Assembly (NCBI RefSeq): GCF_002874965.1 | Contig: NZ_CP025624.1 | Location: 6,696,001-6,760,000, forward strand | Length of the DNA: 64,000 bases | Source of the DNA: Pseudomonas sp. NC02 | GTDB taxonomy: Bacteria; Pseudomonadota; Gammaproteobacteria; Pseudomonadales; Pseudomonadaceae | Direction: 5' to 3' | Translations under genes and position numbers: made by a program | The notes under the pieces: model-generated | Told to the model about the DNA's origin: nothing | The model's input: only the letters and a program-made list of their open reading frames with translations | Databases searched by the model: none | Part shown: in pieces, positions 18,464-29,167 of the stretch | Layout: each line of letters starts with the position of its first letter | Position numbering within the stretch: position 1 is the first letter of the stretch

Positions 18464-19108
18464 CTAAACGCCGAACTGCTCGCGATAAGCCTTGACCGCC
18501 GGCAAATGCTGCTTGAGCTGCGGGTCATCTTCCAGGAACTGCAACACCTGGTTCAGGGACACGATGCTCACCACCGGAATCGCGAAATCACGTTCCACTT
18601 CCTGGATCGCCGACAATTCACCGTTGCCGCGCTCCTGGCGGTTCAGCGCGATCAACACGCCGGCCGCCTTGGCGCCGTCCTGGGAAGCGATGATCTGCAT
18701 CACTTCGCGAATCGCCGTACCGGCAGTGATCACGTCGTCGATGATCAGCACGTCGCCCTTGAGCGGCGCACCCACGAGGCTACCGCCTTCGCCGTGGGCC
18801 TTGGCTTCCTTGCGGTTGAAGCACCAAGGCAGATCCAGCTCGTGATGTTCAGCCAACGCCACGGCGGTCGCGGCCGCCAGGGGGATGCCTTTGTAGGCAG
18901 GGCCGAACAGCACGTCGAAGGAAATGCCGCTTTCAACGATGGCGGCCGCATAGAAACGACCCAGCTGCGCCAGGGCAGAACCCGAGTTGAAAAGGCCGGC
19001 ATTGAAGAAGTAAGGGCTGGTGCGCCCGGACTTCAAAGTGAACTCACCGAAGCGCAATACGCCGCGATCGATGGCAAAACGAATGAAATCGCGTTGATAC
19101 GCCTGCAT
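18464..19108 (-). CDS. pyrE: Orotate phosphoribosyltransferase
   Basis: A 214-residue enzyme of UMP synthesis that transfers PRPP ribose phosphate to orotate. It starts [20 protein letters not shown] and has the [14 protein letters not shown] substrate loop and the PRPP signature [13 protein letters not shown]. The ATG at 19108 gives the normal length; seven more codons are open upstream. It is divergent from crc with 82 bp between starts, the arrangement conserved in pseudomonads. Confidence 0.96.
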   Translation of the reverse strand: MQAYQRDFIRFAIDRGVLRFGEFTLKSGRTSPYFFNAGLFNSGSALAQLGRFYAAAIVESGISFDVLFGPAYKGIPLAAATAVALAEHHELDLPWCFNRKEAKAHGEGGSLVGAPLKGDVLIIDDVITAGTAIREVMQIIASQDGAKAAGVLIALNRQERGNGELSAIQEVERDFAIPVVSIVSLNQVLQFLEDDPQLKQHLPAVKAYREQFGV

Positions 19109-19190
19109 GAAAAAAGCCTCAGATACCACGGATTTAGCTAATTAGGTAGACGGCGTGTATCATACACGCACGCGATTTTTGGGGCCATTT

Positions 19191-19970
19191 ATGCGGATCA
19201 TCAGTGTGAACGTCAATGGTATTCAGGCTGCAGTCGAGCGTGGTTTGCTCAGTTGGCTGCAAGCCCAGAATGCCGACGTCATCTGCCTGCAGGACACCCG
19301 CGCCTCCGCCTTTGAACTGGACGACCCAGCCTTCCAACTGGATGGCTACTTCCTTTATGCCTGTGATGCCGAAGTTCCCGCCCAAGGCGGCGTGGCTTTG
19401 TATTCGCGGTTGCAACCCAAGGCGGTCATCAGCGGCCTCGGCTTCGAGACAGCCGACCGCTACGGGCGCTACCTGCAAGCCGATTTCGATAAGGTCAGCA
19501 TTGCGACCTTGCTGCTTCCATCAGGGCAGAATGGCGATGAAGACTTGAACCAGAAGTTCAAGCTAATGGACGACTTCGCCCGTTATCTGGATAAACAGCG
19601 GCGCAAACGTCGCGAGTACATTTACTGTGGCTCGCTGTACGTGGCGCAACAGAAGCTGGATATCAAGAACTGGCGCGACAGCCAGCAATCCCCGGGCTTC
19701 CTGGCGCCGGAACGGGCCTGGATGGACGAGATTGTCGGCAACATGGGCTATGTCGATGCCCTGCGGGAAGTCAGCCGCGAAGGCGACCAGTACAGCTGGT
19801 GGCCGGATAACGAACAGGCCGAGATGCTCAACCTCGGCTGGCGTTTTGACTACCAGCTGCTGACGCCAGGCTTGCGTCGCTTCGTGCGCAGCGCACGTCT
19901 GCCACGCCAGCCGCGCTTCTCGCAGCACGCGCCGCTGATCGTGGACTACGACTGGACCTTGACCATCTAA
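19191..19970 (+). CDS. crc: Catabolite repression control protein Crc
   Basis: A 259-residue member of the exonuclease/endonuclease/phosphatase fold, starting MRIISVNVNGIQAAVERGLL. Pseudomonas Crc has lost nuclease activity and instead stabilises Hfq on A-rich mRNA sites, blocking translation of catabolic genes while preferred carbon sources are present; the small RNA CrcZ relieves it. Length and N-terminus match the P. aeruginosa protein as I know it, and the divergent pyrE neighbour supports the call. Catabolic genes in this window such as the aldehyde dehydrogenase could be among its targets, but I did not see a convincing site. Confidence 0.96.
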   Translation: MRIISVNVNGIQAAVERGLLSWLQAQNADVICLQDTRASAFELDDPAFQLDGYFLYACDAEVPAQGGVALYSRLQPKAVISGLGFETADRYGRYLQADFDKVSIATLLLPSGQNGDEDLNQKFKLMDDFARYLDKQRRKRREYIYCGSLYVAQQKLDIKNWRDSQQSPGFLAPERAWMDEIVGNMGYVDALREVSREGDQYSWWPDNEQAEMLNLGWRFDYQLLTPGLRRFVRSARLPRQPRFSQHAPLIVDYDWTLTI

Positions 19971-19987
19971 GGTCTTTTTCCAGGCAC

Positions 19988-20017
19988 AAAAAAACCGACA
20001 TCGCTGTCGGTTTTTTT
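19988..20017. terminator. Bidirectional terminator after crc
   Basis: A-tract, CCGACA-TCGC-TGTCGG, T-tract. It lies between the converging crc and DUF4870 genes and works on both strands. Confidence 0.9.
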
Positions 20018-20028
20018 GTGGGCGGTGG

Positions 20029-20397
20029 TTATTTGATCAACCGCAATGTCCACGGATAACGATAAGCCACGCCCTTGTTGGCCTTGATGCCCGCAATGAT
20101 CGTCATCACCACCGCGCCGATCACCAGCACGGTCATCAACACGAAGCCGATCACGATAAAACCCAGCAGGAAGCAGACCGCCCAGGCAATGCCCACGGTG
20201 ATCTGGAAATTCAGCGCTTCCTTGCCCTGGTCATCAATGAACGGGTCTGCATCCTTCTTCACCTGCCAGAGAATCAAGGGCCCCAGCAGGCTGCCGAACG
20301 GGAACATCAGCCCGAAGAACGCCGCAAAATGACAGAGCATCGCCCACTGGCGAACTTCCTTGGACGGTGTCGGCAGTGGAAGTTGGCTGTCACTCAT
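20029..20397 (-). CDS. DUF4870 membrane protein
   Basis: A 122-residue protein with three or so hydrophobic helices (MLCHFAAFFGLMFPFG, ITVGIAWAVCFLLGFIVIG, VLVIGAVVMTIIAGIKA) and the conserved soluble stretch DPFIDDQGKEALNFQIT between the first and second, which is the DUF4870 (Tic20-like) signature. Function unknown. It shares the convergent terminator with crc and lies 22 bp downstream of rph, so it may be read with that gene. Confidence 0.85.
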   Translation of the reverse strand: MSDSQLPLPTPSKEVRQWAMLCHFAAFFGLMFPFGSLLGPLILWQVKKDADPFIDDQGKEALNFQITVGIAWAVCFLLGFIVIGFVLMTVLVIGAVVMTIIAGIKANKGVAYRYPWTLRLIK

Positions 20398-20419
20398 GGC
20401 GTCGCTCCTTGGGATTGAA

Positions 20420-21142
20420 TCAGTCGGCCAATGCGGCGTTCTGCAGTTCGAAGATTTCGGTCATGCCCTTCTGGGCCAGGGCCAGCATGGCATTCAGGTC
20501 CGCCGGCTGGAATGGCGCGCCTTCGGCGGTGCCCTGCACTTCAATGAAACCACCGGTGCTGGTCATCACCACGTTCAGGTCGGTCTCGGCAGCCGAATCT
20601 TCAAGATAGTCCAGATCCAGCACCGGCTCGCCCTGATACATGCCGACCGATACAGCCGCGATCATCTGCTTGAGCGGATCGCCGCCTTTCAGGCCGCCAC
20701 GTTTCTTGATGACTTTGAGCGCGTCGACCAGGGCAACCATGGCGCCGGTGATGGAGGCAGTACGGGTACCACCGTCGGCCTGGATCACGTCGCAGTCGAC
20801 GTACAGGGTCACGTCGCCCAGCTTGGACATGTCCAGGGCTGCACGCAGGGAGCGACCGATCAGGCGCTGGATTTCCAGGGTGCGGCCGCCTTGCTTGCCA
20901 CGGCTGGCTTCACGCTGGTTACGCTCGCCGGTGGCGCGCGGCAGCATGCCGTATTCGGCGGTCAACCAACCCTGGCCCTGGCCCTTGAGGAAACGCGGCA
21001 CGCCGTTTTCGACGCTGACGGTGCAGATAACCTTGGTATCGCCAAACTCGACCAGTACAGATCCCTCGGCGTGTTTGGTGTAGTTGCGGGTGATGCGGAT
21101 CGAGCGGAGCTGATCGGCAGCGCGACCACTTGGACGTTTCAT
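20420..21142 (-). CDS. rph: Ribonuclease PH
   Basis: A 240-residue phosphorolytic 3'-exoribonuclease that trims tRNA and other RNAs using phosphate. It begins [20 protein letters not shown] and has [33 protein letters not shown] and the phosphate-binding [11 protein letters not shown] segment. The ATG at 21142 gives the family length; the longer frame to 21208 uses GTG and lacks support. It is divergent from yicC, with 217 bp between starts. Confidence 0.96.
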   Translation of the reverse strand: MKRPSGRAADQLRSIRITRNYTKHAEGSVLVEFGDTKVICTVSVENGVPRFLKGQGQGWLTAEYGMLPRATGERNQREASRGKQGGRTLEIQRLIGRSLRAALDMSKLGDVTLYVDCDVIQADGGTRTASITGAMVALVDALKVIKKRGGLKGGDPLKQMIAAVSVGMYQGEPVLDLDYLEDSAAETDLNVVMTSTGGFIEVQGTAEGAPFQPADLNAMLALAQKGMTEIFELQNAALAD

Positions 21143-21359
21143 AGGGGATACCTGTACGGAGGACGAAAAACTGCCGAGCATTATAGAGCCGCCAGCCCTG
21201 ATCGGCACGGCTAAAAAATCCTGTTACAAACCCGGGCACCGAAGCCACTGTTTGGGGCCACCCGTCCCGTTGAGCTACAATCCTGCGCCTTCGCAGCCTG
21301 TCGGCTTCAATCTACCCATCAGCCCGCCTGTTTGCGGGACTGCATCGCGAGGTACCTCC

Positions 21360-22855
<1,496 letters not shown>

Positions 22856-22923
22856 TTGGCTCTTCCCAAAACCGCTGCAGGGGCTTTACATTGGCACTTG
22901 TAGCGCGTTTGCGATGGCCTGCG

Positions 22924-22958
22924 AAAAATCAGCGCTTCCCTAAACGCTGGTGATTTTT
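22924..22958 (+). terminator. Imperfect hairpin with T-tract between gmk and rpoZ
   Basis: CAGCG (22930-22934) pairs with CGCTG (22945-22949), extended by AAAAAT pairing with ATTTTT across a 3-base bulge, with the T-run as tail. It is a probable partial terminator 70 bp after gmk. Confidence 0.45.
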
Positions 22959-23022
22959 TAAACTGTTCAGTCCGCTCGCCCAACCGGGCAGCGCGCATAT
23001 TGCATTCGCTCCGAGGAATACC

Positions 23023-23286
23023 ATGGCCCGCGTAACCGTTGAAGACTGCCTAGAACACGTGGATAACCGCTTTGAGCTGGTCATGCTCTCTACCAAGCGT
23101 GCCCGTCAACTGGCCACTGGCGGCAAAGAGCCCCTGGTCCAGTGGGAAAACGACAAGCCTACCGTTGTAGCCCTGCGTGAAATCGCTGAAGGCCTGATGA
23201 GCTACGAGTTCATCGCCAACGCCGAAATCGTTGAAGACGAACCGCTGTTTGCAGCGTTCGAGGACGAGTCCAACGAGGCCGTCTAA
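23023..23286 (+). CDS. rpoZ: RNA polymerase omega subunit
   Basis: An 87-residue protein starting [20 protein letters not shown] with the [10 protein letters not shown] motif characteristic of omega, which helps assemble RNA polymerase and forms part of a ppGpp site. A GAGGAATACC ribosome site precedes the ATG. It is followed by spoT after 60 bp, the conserved rpoZ-spoT order linking omega to stringent response. Confidence 0.97.
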   Translation: MARVTVEDCLEHVDNRFELVMLSTKRARQLATGGKEPLVQWENDKPTVVALREIAEGLMSYEFIANAEIVEDEPLFAAFEDESNEAV

Positions 23287-23346
23287 GCCTATGCCTGGTC
23301 GACGTAGCACGGCGCGGGGTCACAGCCAACGGCAGGAGTTAATACT

Positions 23347-25452
23347 TTGCCGAGCATAGACGCCCTCGCCGATCGCTTATCGACCTACCTCGGCCCAGAC
23401 CAGGTCAACCTGGTCCGCCGAGCGTATTTCTACGCCGAACAAGCCCACGACGGCCAACGCCGCCGCAGTGGCGAGGCGTATGTCACGCATCCTCTTGCCG
23501 TGGCCAATATTCTTGCCGACATGCACATGGACCATCAGAGCCTGATGGCCGCGATGCTGCATGACGTGATCGAAGACACCGGCATTGCCAAGGAAGCGCT
23601 CAGTGCGCAATTTGGCGAAACCGTGGCCGAACTGGTCGACGGGGTCAGCAAACTGACCCAGATGAACTTCGAGACCAAGGCCGAAGCCCAGGCGGAAAAC
23701 TTCCAGAAGATGGCCATGGCCATGGCCCGGGACATCCGGGTGATCCTGGTCAAGCTGGCCGACCGGCTGCACAACATGCGCACGCTGGAAGTGCTGTCCG
23801 GTGAAAAACGCCGGCGCATCGCCAAGGAAACCCTGGAAATCTACGCGCCCATCGCCAACCGGCTGGGCATGCACGCCATTCGTATCGAGTTCGAAGACCT
23901 CGGCTTCAAGGCCATGCACCCGATGCGTTCCGCGCGCATCTACCAGGCAGTGAAACGCGCCCGGGGCAATCGCAAGGAAATCGTCAACAAGATCGAAGAA
24001 TCCCTGAGCCATTGCCTGGCGATCGATGAGATCGAGGGCGAGGTCAGCGGCCGGCAGAAACACATCTACGGCATCTACAAGAAGATGCGCGGCAAGCGCC
24101 GGGCCTTCAACGAGATCATGGACGTGTACGCGTTCCGGATCATCGTCGACAAGGTCGATACCTGCTACCGCGTGCTGGGTGCTGTACATAATTTGTACAA
24201 GCCCCTGCCGGGACGCTTCAAGGATTACATCGCGATTCCCAAGGCCAACGGCTATCAGTCGCTGCATACCACGCTGTTCGGTATGCACGGGGTGCCGATC
24301 GAGATCCAGATCCGCACCCGCGAAATGGAAGAGATGGCCAACAACGGCATCGCCGCCCATTGGCTGTACAAATCCACCGGCGACGAGCAGCCAAAAGGCA
24401 CCCATGCCCGCGCCCGCCAGTGGGTCAAGGGCGTGCTGGAAATGCAGCAACGTGCCGGCAACTCCCTGGAATTTATCGAAAGCGTGAAGATCGACCTGTT
24501 CCCGGACGAGGTCTACGTGTTCACGCCCAAAGGCCGGATCATGGAGCTGCCCAAAGGCTCCACGGCGGTCGACTTTGCCTACGCGGTGCACACCGACGTG
24601 GGTAACAGCTGCATAGCCTGTCGGATCAATCGTCGACTGGCCCCGCTGTCGGAACCGCTGCAAAGCGGCTCCACGGTGGAGATCGTCAGCGCACCGGGCG
24701 CGCGCCCGAACCCGGCCTGGCTCAACTTTGTGGTCACCGGCAAGGCTCGCACCCACATCCGTCACGCCCTGAAACTGCAACGCCGTTCCGAGTCCATCAG
24801 CCTGGGCGAACGCCTGCTGAACAAGGTGCTCAACGGCTTCGACAGCTCACTGGACAAGATCCCGGCCGAACGCGTGCAGGCGATGTTGCACGAGTACCGC
24901 CAGGAACTGATCGAAGACTTGCTGGAAGACATCGGCCTGGGCAACCGCATGGCCTATGTGGTCGCGCGCCGCCTGCTGGGCGAAGGCGAACAGTTGCCAA
25001 GCCCCGAAGGCCCGCTGGCGATTCGCGGCACCGAAGGCCTGGTGCTCAGCTACGCCAAGTGCTGCACGCCGATCCCGGGCGACCCGATTGTCGGCCACTT
25101 GTCCGCCGGCAAAGGCATGGTGGTGCACCTGGACAACTGCCGCAATATCAGTGAAATCCGCCACAACCCCGAGAAATGCATCCAGCTTTCGTGGGCAAAG
25201 GATGTCACTGGCGAATTCAACGTCGAGCTGCGGGTCGAGCTGGAACACCAGCGCGGCCTGATCGCCCTGCTGGCCAGCAGCGTGAACGCGGCCGACGGCA
25301 ATATCGAGAAAATCAGCATGGACGAACGCGATGGCCGCATCAGCGTGGTCCAACTGGTGGTCAGCGTGCACGATCGCGTGCACCTGGCCCGCGTGATCAA
25401 GAAACTGCGCGCCCTGACCGGGGTCATCCGCATCACCCGCATGCGCGCCTAG
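23347..25452 (+). CDS. spoT: Bifunctional (p)ppGpp synthetase/hydrolase SpoT (TTG start)
   Basis: A 701-residue RelA/SpoT homologue. The N-terminal HD hydrolase domain has the intact metal motif MLHDVIEDT (H72, D73), so ppGpp breakdown is expected. The synthetase domain follows (about 200-380), including IYKKMRGKR and AIPKANGYQSLHTTLF. Then come a TGS domain (VYVFTPKGRIMELPKGST), a cysteine-containing central region (AKCCTPIPGDPI) and a C-terminal ACT domain. Translation most likely starts at TTG 23347, with AGGAGTT just upstream; the product from there has the standard Pseudomonas length and N-terminus. ridA follows after 24 bp. Confidence 0.96.
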   Translation: MPSIDALADRLSTYLGPDQVNLVRRAYFYAEQAHDGQRRRSGEAYVTHPLAVANILADMHMDHQSLMAAMLHDVIEDTGIAKEALSAQFGETVAELVDGVSKLTQMNFETKAEAQAENFQKMAMAMARDIRVILVKLADRLHNMRTLEVLSGEKRRRIAKETLEIYAPIANRLGMHAIRIEFEDLGFKAMHPMRSARIYQAVKRARGNRKEIVNKIEESLSHCLAIDEIEGEVSGRQKHIYGIYKKMRGKRRAFNEIMDVYAFRIIVDKVDTCYRVLGAVHNLYKPLPGRFKDYIAIPKANGYQSLHTTLFGMHGVPIEIQIRTREMEEMANNGIAAHWLYKSTGDEQPKGTHARARQWVKGVLEMQQRAGNSLEFIESVKIDLFPDEVYVFTPKGRIMELPKGSTAVDFAYAVHTDVGNSCIACRINRRLAPLSEPLQSGSTVEIVSAPGARPNPAWLNFVVTGKARTHIRHALKLQRRSESISLGERLLNKVLNGFDSSLDKIPAERVQAMLHEYRQELIEDLLEDIGLGNRMAYVVARRLLGEGEQLPSPEGPLAIRGTEGLVLSYAKCCTPIPGDPIVGHLSAGKGMVVHLDNCRNISEIRHNPEKCIQLSWAKDVTGEFNVELRVELEHQRGLIALLASSVNAADGNIEKISMDERDGRISVVQLVVSVHDRVHLARVIKKLRALTGVIRITRMRA

Positions 25453-25476
25453 CCCATCCATTACAAGGAGTCATTC

Positions 25477-25857
25477 ATGACCAAGACTGTTATCACCAGC
25501 GACAAGGCACCAGCAGCAATCGGTACTTATTCCCAGGCGATCAAGGCGGGCAATACCGTCTACATGTCCGGCCAGATTCCACTGGACCCAAAAACCATGG
25601 AGCTGGTTGAAGGCTTTGAAGCCCAGACCATCCAGGTCTTCGAAAACCTGAAGTCGGTTGCCGAAGCTGCGGGCGGTTCGTTCAAGGACATCGTCAAACT
25701 GAACATCTTCCTCACCGACCTGAGCCACTTCGCCAAGGTCAACGAGATCATGGGCAAATACTTCGAACAGCCGTACCCTGCCCGCGCCGCCATCGGCGTT
25801 GCCGCCCTGCCAAAGGGCGCGCAGGTTGAGATGGACGCCATTCTGGTCATCGAGTAA
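25477..25857 (+). CDS. ridA: RidA-family reactive enamine/imine deaminase
   Basis: A 126-residue trimeric YjgF/YER057c/UK114 protein that hydrolyses reactive 2-aminoacrylate and related imines formed by PLP enzymes. Visible motifs are [23 protein letters not shown] near the N-terminus, with the substrate arginine in [25 protein letters not shown] precedes the ATG. Adjacent to spoT as in other pseudomonads. Confidence 0.96.
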   Translation: MTKTVITSDKAPAAIGTYSQAIKAGNTVYMSGQIPLDPKTMELVEGFEAQTIQVFENLKSVAEAAGGSFKDIVKLNIFLTDLSHFAKVNEIMGKYFEQPYPARAAIGVAALPKGAQVEMDAILVIE

Positions 25858-25920
25858 AACATCCGGCGCAGCGCTTCCACGGGAAGGCTGCGCCGAATTG
25901 GTTCTTGGAAGGATTTCGTA

Positions 25921-26664
25921 ATGCGCAAAGCGCTCGTTGCCTCTTCGTTGCTCGCCCTGTTGCTCGGCGGCTGCGCCAGCAATCCCGCCGACCTGGATGT
26001 GAGCGGCACCTGGATCAACCAGGCCGCCATCGACGCGGCAGCCAAGGGCGGCCCTTTGCGTGAAGCCCTGCAGAGCTATGGTCCGAACCTCGAATGGGAG
26101 GTGAACACCAAAGCGTCCCAGGCCCGCTACTACAACGGTTTTGAAGTAGCTGAAGGCAAATTGCTGGGTGAAAAATCCGGCGCCTGGAGTGTCGATTTCT
26201 ACGGCAGCTCCGCCACTGAACTCAAGCGTAAAGGCAAGCTGCTGCTGCAAGGGGCCAATGATAACGAGCCCGAGCAACTGTTCGCCCGTGCCAAGGATCC
26301 AGCCCCCGAAGGCGCGCCACTGGGTGCCAACTTCGAACGCACCCTGTACGCCGCCTACATGGGCGGCACCTGGAAAATCAGCAGCGGCACTGGCGAAGGC
26401 GCCACCGTACAGTTCCAGGCCAATGGCCAGGTGACCGGCTTGCCCGGCGCCGATCAGTACTCGCTGTGCCTGGCGGGCGATTGCGCCTCCATGAGCGGCG
26501 GCTACGACAGTATCTGGCTACAGTTGAACGGCCAGGGCAACCCGTGGATCTTTGCGCGCAAGGGCAAGCAACTGGAGATCTTCCAGGCGATCAACACCGC
26601 CCAGGCCGACGAGGTACCCTCGTTTACCCCCGGGCCACGACAGTGGTTGCTGGAAAAACAGTGA
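25921..26664 (+). CDS. Putative outer-membrane lipoprotein of unknown function
   Basis: A 247-residue protein with a clear lipobox (LLALLLGGC, lipid cysteine 18) followed by SNPADLD. The body appears to be two repeats of a small beta-rich domain: one around VSGTWINQAAIDAAAK to LKRKGKLLLQG, another around GGTWKISSGTGEGATVQFQ to QLEIFQAINTA, each opening with a GTW motif. Similar proteins occur at the same place next to ridA in pseudomonads, but I know of no function. A terminator follows directly. Confidence 0.75.
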   Translation: MRKALVASSLLALLLGGCASNPADLDVSGTWINQAAIDAAAKGGPLREALQSYGPNLEWEVNTKASQARYYNGFEVAEGKLLGEKSGAWSVDFYGSSATELKRKGKLLLQGANDNEPEQLFARAKDPAPEGAPLGANFERTLYAAYMGGTWKISSGTGEGATVQFQANGQVTGLPGADQYSLCLAGDCASMSGGYDSIWLQLNGQGNPWIFARKGKQLEIFQAINTAQADEVPSFTPGPRQWLLEKQ

Positions 26665-26666
26665 CG

Positions 26667-26695
26667 CAAAAAAGGAGCCCTCAGGCTCCTTTTTC
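26667..26695 (+). terminator. Rho-independent terminator after the lipoprotein gene
   Basis: AAAAAGGAGCC-CTCA-GGCTCCTTTTT: 7-bp GC stem flanked by A and T tracts, within 5 bp of the stop. Its symmetry could also serve the converging SDR-like gene. Confidence 0.88.
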
Positions 26696-26707
26696 TTCAC
26701 GCCGCGA

Positions 26708-27559
26708 TCAACCCTCCAGGATCGCCGCATACCCTTCGCGATAACTCGGATAACGCGGCACCCAGCCCAACGCCTTGGCCCGGGCGTTGCTGCACTGCTT
26801 GCTACCGGCGCGTCGCACGCTGGCGTTCTCGGCCCATTCGGTCACGCCAAGGTACTCGCGCAACCAGGCAACCACCTCGGCCAGCGGGGCCGGAGCATCG
26901 TCAACGCCGATGTAGCACTTATCCAGCACACCCCCCTGCTCCACGTGCTGCAGCAAAAACGCCAGCAAACCCGCCGCGTCATCCGCGTGAATCCGGTTGC
27001 CATATAAAGGCGGATCAATCGCCACGCGATAGCCCTGGCGCACTTGGCTCAACAACCACTCCCGACCTGGACCATAAATCCCGGTAAGGCGCACGACACT
27101 GGCGGGAATGCCGCTATCCAATGCCACTTGCTCGGCTTCCAGCATGACTAGGCCGGAATAACCGCCTGCCTTGGTCTCGGAGCTTTCGTCGACCCACTCA
27201 CCGTTCTGCTGCCCATACACACTGCTGCTGGACACAAACAGCAGGTGCTTGGGCTCCTGGCCGTAGTCGTTCAGCCACTCCAGCACATGCCGCAACCCTT
27301 GCACGTATGCCGCACGATAACCCGCCTCGTCGTGATCGGTGGCGGCCGCGCAATACACCAGGTAATCCACCCCGCCCACCGGCCAGGTATCGGGGCAGTC
27401 TTCATTGAACAGGTCGCCGGCAATCCCGATAACGCCCTTGGGAAGGCGCGAAATATCCCGCCGCAGGCCATGAACCTCCCAGCCCTGGGCCAGCAATTGG
27501 GTGGCCAGACGGCTACCGACATCGCCGCAACCGGCAATCACCACAGAAGGCGCAGACAT
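26708..27559 (-). CDS. NAD(P)-binding SDR/epimerase-like protein
   Basis: A 283-residue Rossmann protein with the N-terminal GCGDVGSRLATQLLAQGW dinucleotide motif, the YLVYCAAATDHDEAGYR segment, and an active-site-like SSSSVYGQQNGEW (serine and YG, with no clear YxxxK). This is the YeeZ-like atypical extended SDR group; the substrate is unknown. The start is ATG 27559 or the ATG one codon earlier (27562). It is divergent from exbB, with about 190 bp between starts. Confidence 0.82.
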   Translation of the reverse strand: MSAPSVVIAGCGDVGSRLATQLLAQGWEVHGLRRDISRLPKGVIGIAGDLFNEDCPDTWPVGGVDYLVYCAAATDHDEAGYRAAYVQGLRHVLEWLNDYGQEPKHLLFVSSSSVYGQQNGEWVDESSETKAGGYSGLVMLEAEQVALDSGIPASVVRLTGIYGPGREWLLSQVRQGYRVAIDPPLYGNRIHADDAAGLLAFLLQHVEQGGVLDKCYIGVDDAPAPLAEVVAWLREYLGVTEWAENASVRRAGSKQCSNARAKALGWVPRYPSYREGYAAILEG

Positions 27560-27748
27560 CACAAAACTCCGTTCTTAAAGGTCAAGGTTAGCCCCCGCAG
27601 ATGACCAGCGGCCAGCAAAACGACAAATAAAGTAACTGTATTACTTCTGTTAACAAGAATTACTTGCAATAATAACCGCCCATTTGTCCTCGACCCGTTA
27701 CGGTCTGGAAGGACGCTCACTCATTTTTTTCTCTCAGGTCCGGCCAGC

Positions 27749-28735
27749 ATGACACGCAATACATCCCCCGCTTCGCCAACCAAGCCTCACAGCCCATCCC
27801 GCGCCTGGCGTGCGATTGCTGCAGTGCTGTTCAGCGTCCTGCTGGCACCGACCGCCGCGTTCGCCGACAACACCGCGCCGGCCGCCCCGCCTGCAGCGAG
27901 CGCGCCAGCTACAGAGCAAAACGCTCCTGCGCCAGCCGCCGCACCGGCCGCGACCGACCCGGCCCTGGCCGCCGAAGGCGCACCGGCTGACGAATCCGGC
28001 GTCGTGCTGGAAGAAGACAACAGCCTGGGCATGGCCCACGACCTGTCGCCGTGGGGCATGTACCAGAACGCTGACATCATCGTGAAGATCGTGATGATCG
28101 GCCTGGCCATCGCTTCGATCATCACCTGGACCATCTGGATCGCCAAGGGCTTCGAACTGCTGGGCGCCAAGCGTCGCCTGCGCACTGAAATCGTCCACCT
28201 GAAAAAAGCCACCACCCTGAAAGAAGCCAGCGAAAGCGCGGCGAAGAAGGGCACCCTGGCGCACCTGCTGGTTCACGACGCACTCGAAGAGATGCGCCTG
28301 TCGGCCAACACCCGTGAAAAGGAAGGCATCAAGGAACGCGTCAGTTTCCGTCTTGAGCGCCTGGTTGCCGCCTGCGGTCGCAACATGAGCAACGGCACCG
28401 GCGTGCTGGCCACCATCGGTTCCACCGCGCCCTTCGTCGGCCTGTTCGGTACCGTATGGGGCATCATGAACAGCTTCATCGGCATCGCCAAAACCCAGAC
28501 CACCAACCTCGCCGTCGTGGCGCCCGGCATCGCCGAAGCCCTGCTGGCAACCGCACTGGGCCTGGTTGCCGCGATTCCTGCGGTGGTGATCTACAACGTC
28601 TTCGCCCGTTCGATCGCCGGCTACAAGGCTCAGGTATCGGACGCTTCGGCAGAAGTCCTGTTGCTGGTCAGCCGTGACCTCGATCACCTGCCTTCCGAGC
28701 GCAGCTCGCAACCGCATATGGTGAAAGTGGGGTAA
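27749..28735 (+). CDS. exbB: TonB-system energiser ExbB
   Basis: A 328-residue inner-membrane protein with an N-terminal signal-like segment (AIAAVLFSVLLAPTAAFA), an Ala/Pro-rich periplasmic extension (about 40-90) and the three-helix MotA/TolQ/ExbB core, including GSTAPFVGLFGTVWGIMNSF. With ExbD it forms the proton-driven motor that powers TonB. The long Ala/Pro extension marks the Pseudomonas ExbB type. The region upstream is unusually A/T rich (27620-27676) and may hold a promoter; an imperfect Fur-like sequence CAAGAATTACTTGCA lies at 27654-27668. It is the first gene of exbB-exbD-tonB. Confidence 0.95.
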   Translation: MTRNTSPASPTKPHSPSRAWRAIAAVLFSVLLAPTAAFADNTAPAAPPAASAPATEQNAPAPAAAPAATDPALAAEGAPADESGVVLEEDNSLGMAHDLSPWGMYQNADIIVKIVMIGLAIASIITWTIWIAKGFELLGAKRRLRTEIVHLKKATTLKEASESAAKKGTLAHLLVHDALEEMRLSANTREKEGIKERVSFRLERLVAACGRNMSNGTGVLATIGSTAPFVGLFGTVWGIMNSFIGIAKTQTTNLAVVAPGIAEALLATALGLVAAIPAVVIYNVFARSIAGYKAQVSDASAEVLLLVSRDLDHLPSERSSQPHMVKVG

Positions 28736-28741
28736 TCGGCC

Positions 28742-29167
28742 ATGGGCCTGCATTTGAATCAAGGCGACGACGAGCTCGTCGAGAACCACGAAATCAACGT
28801 CACGCCGTTTATCGACGTGATGCTGGTGCTGCTGATCATCTTCATGGTGGCTGCACCGTTGGCCACCGTGGATATCAAGGTCGACCTGCCCGCTTCCAGC
28901 GCGAAACCTGCGCCGCGGCCGGAGAAACCGATATTCCTCAGCGTGAAGGCGGACCAGCGTCTGTTCCTGGGCGAAGAAGAAGTCAAATCCGACACCCTGG
29001 GCGCGGTGCTCGACGCCAAGACCCAGGGCAAGAAAGACACGACCATCTTCTTCCAGGCCGACAAGGGCGTGGACTACGGCGACCTGATGAGCGTGATGGA
29101 TGCCCTGCGGGCGGCCGGCTACCTCAAGGTAGGCCTGGTCGGACTTGAGACGGCAGCCAAGAAATGA
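28742..29167 (+). CDS. exbD: TonB-system energiser ExbD
   Basis: A 141-residue protein with a cytoplasmic N-terminus, one membrane helix bearing the proton-carrying aspartate (NVTPFIDVMLVLLIIFMV) and a periplasmic domain. It completes the ExbB-ExbD motor. It follows exbB by 6 bp, and its stop overlaps the tonB start by 4 bp. Confidence 0.96.
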   Translation: MGLHLNQGDDELVENHEINVTPFIDVMLVLLIIFMVAAPLATVDIKVDLPASSAKPAPRPEKPIFLSVKADQRLFLGEEEVKSDTLGAVLDAKTQGKKDTTIFFQADKGVDYGDLMSVMDALRAAGYLKVGLVGLETAAKK

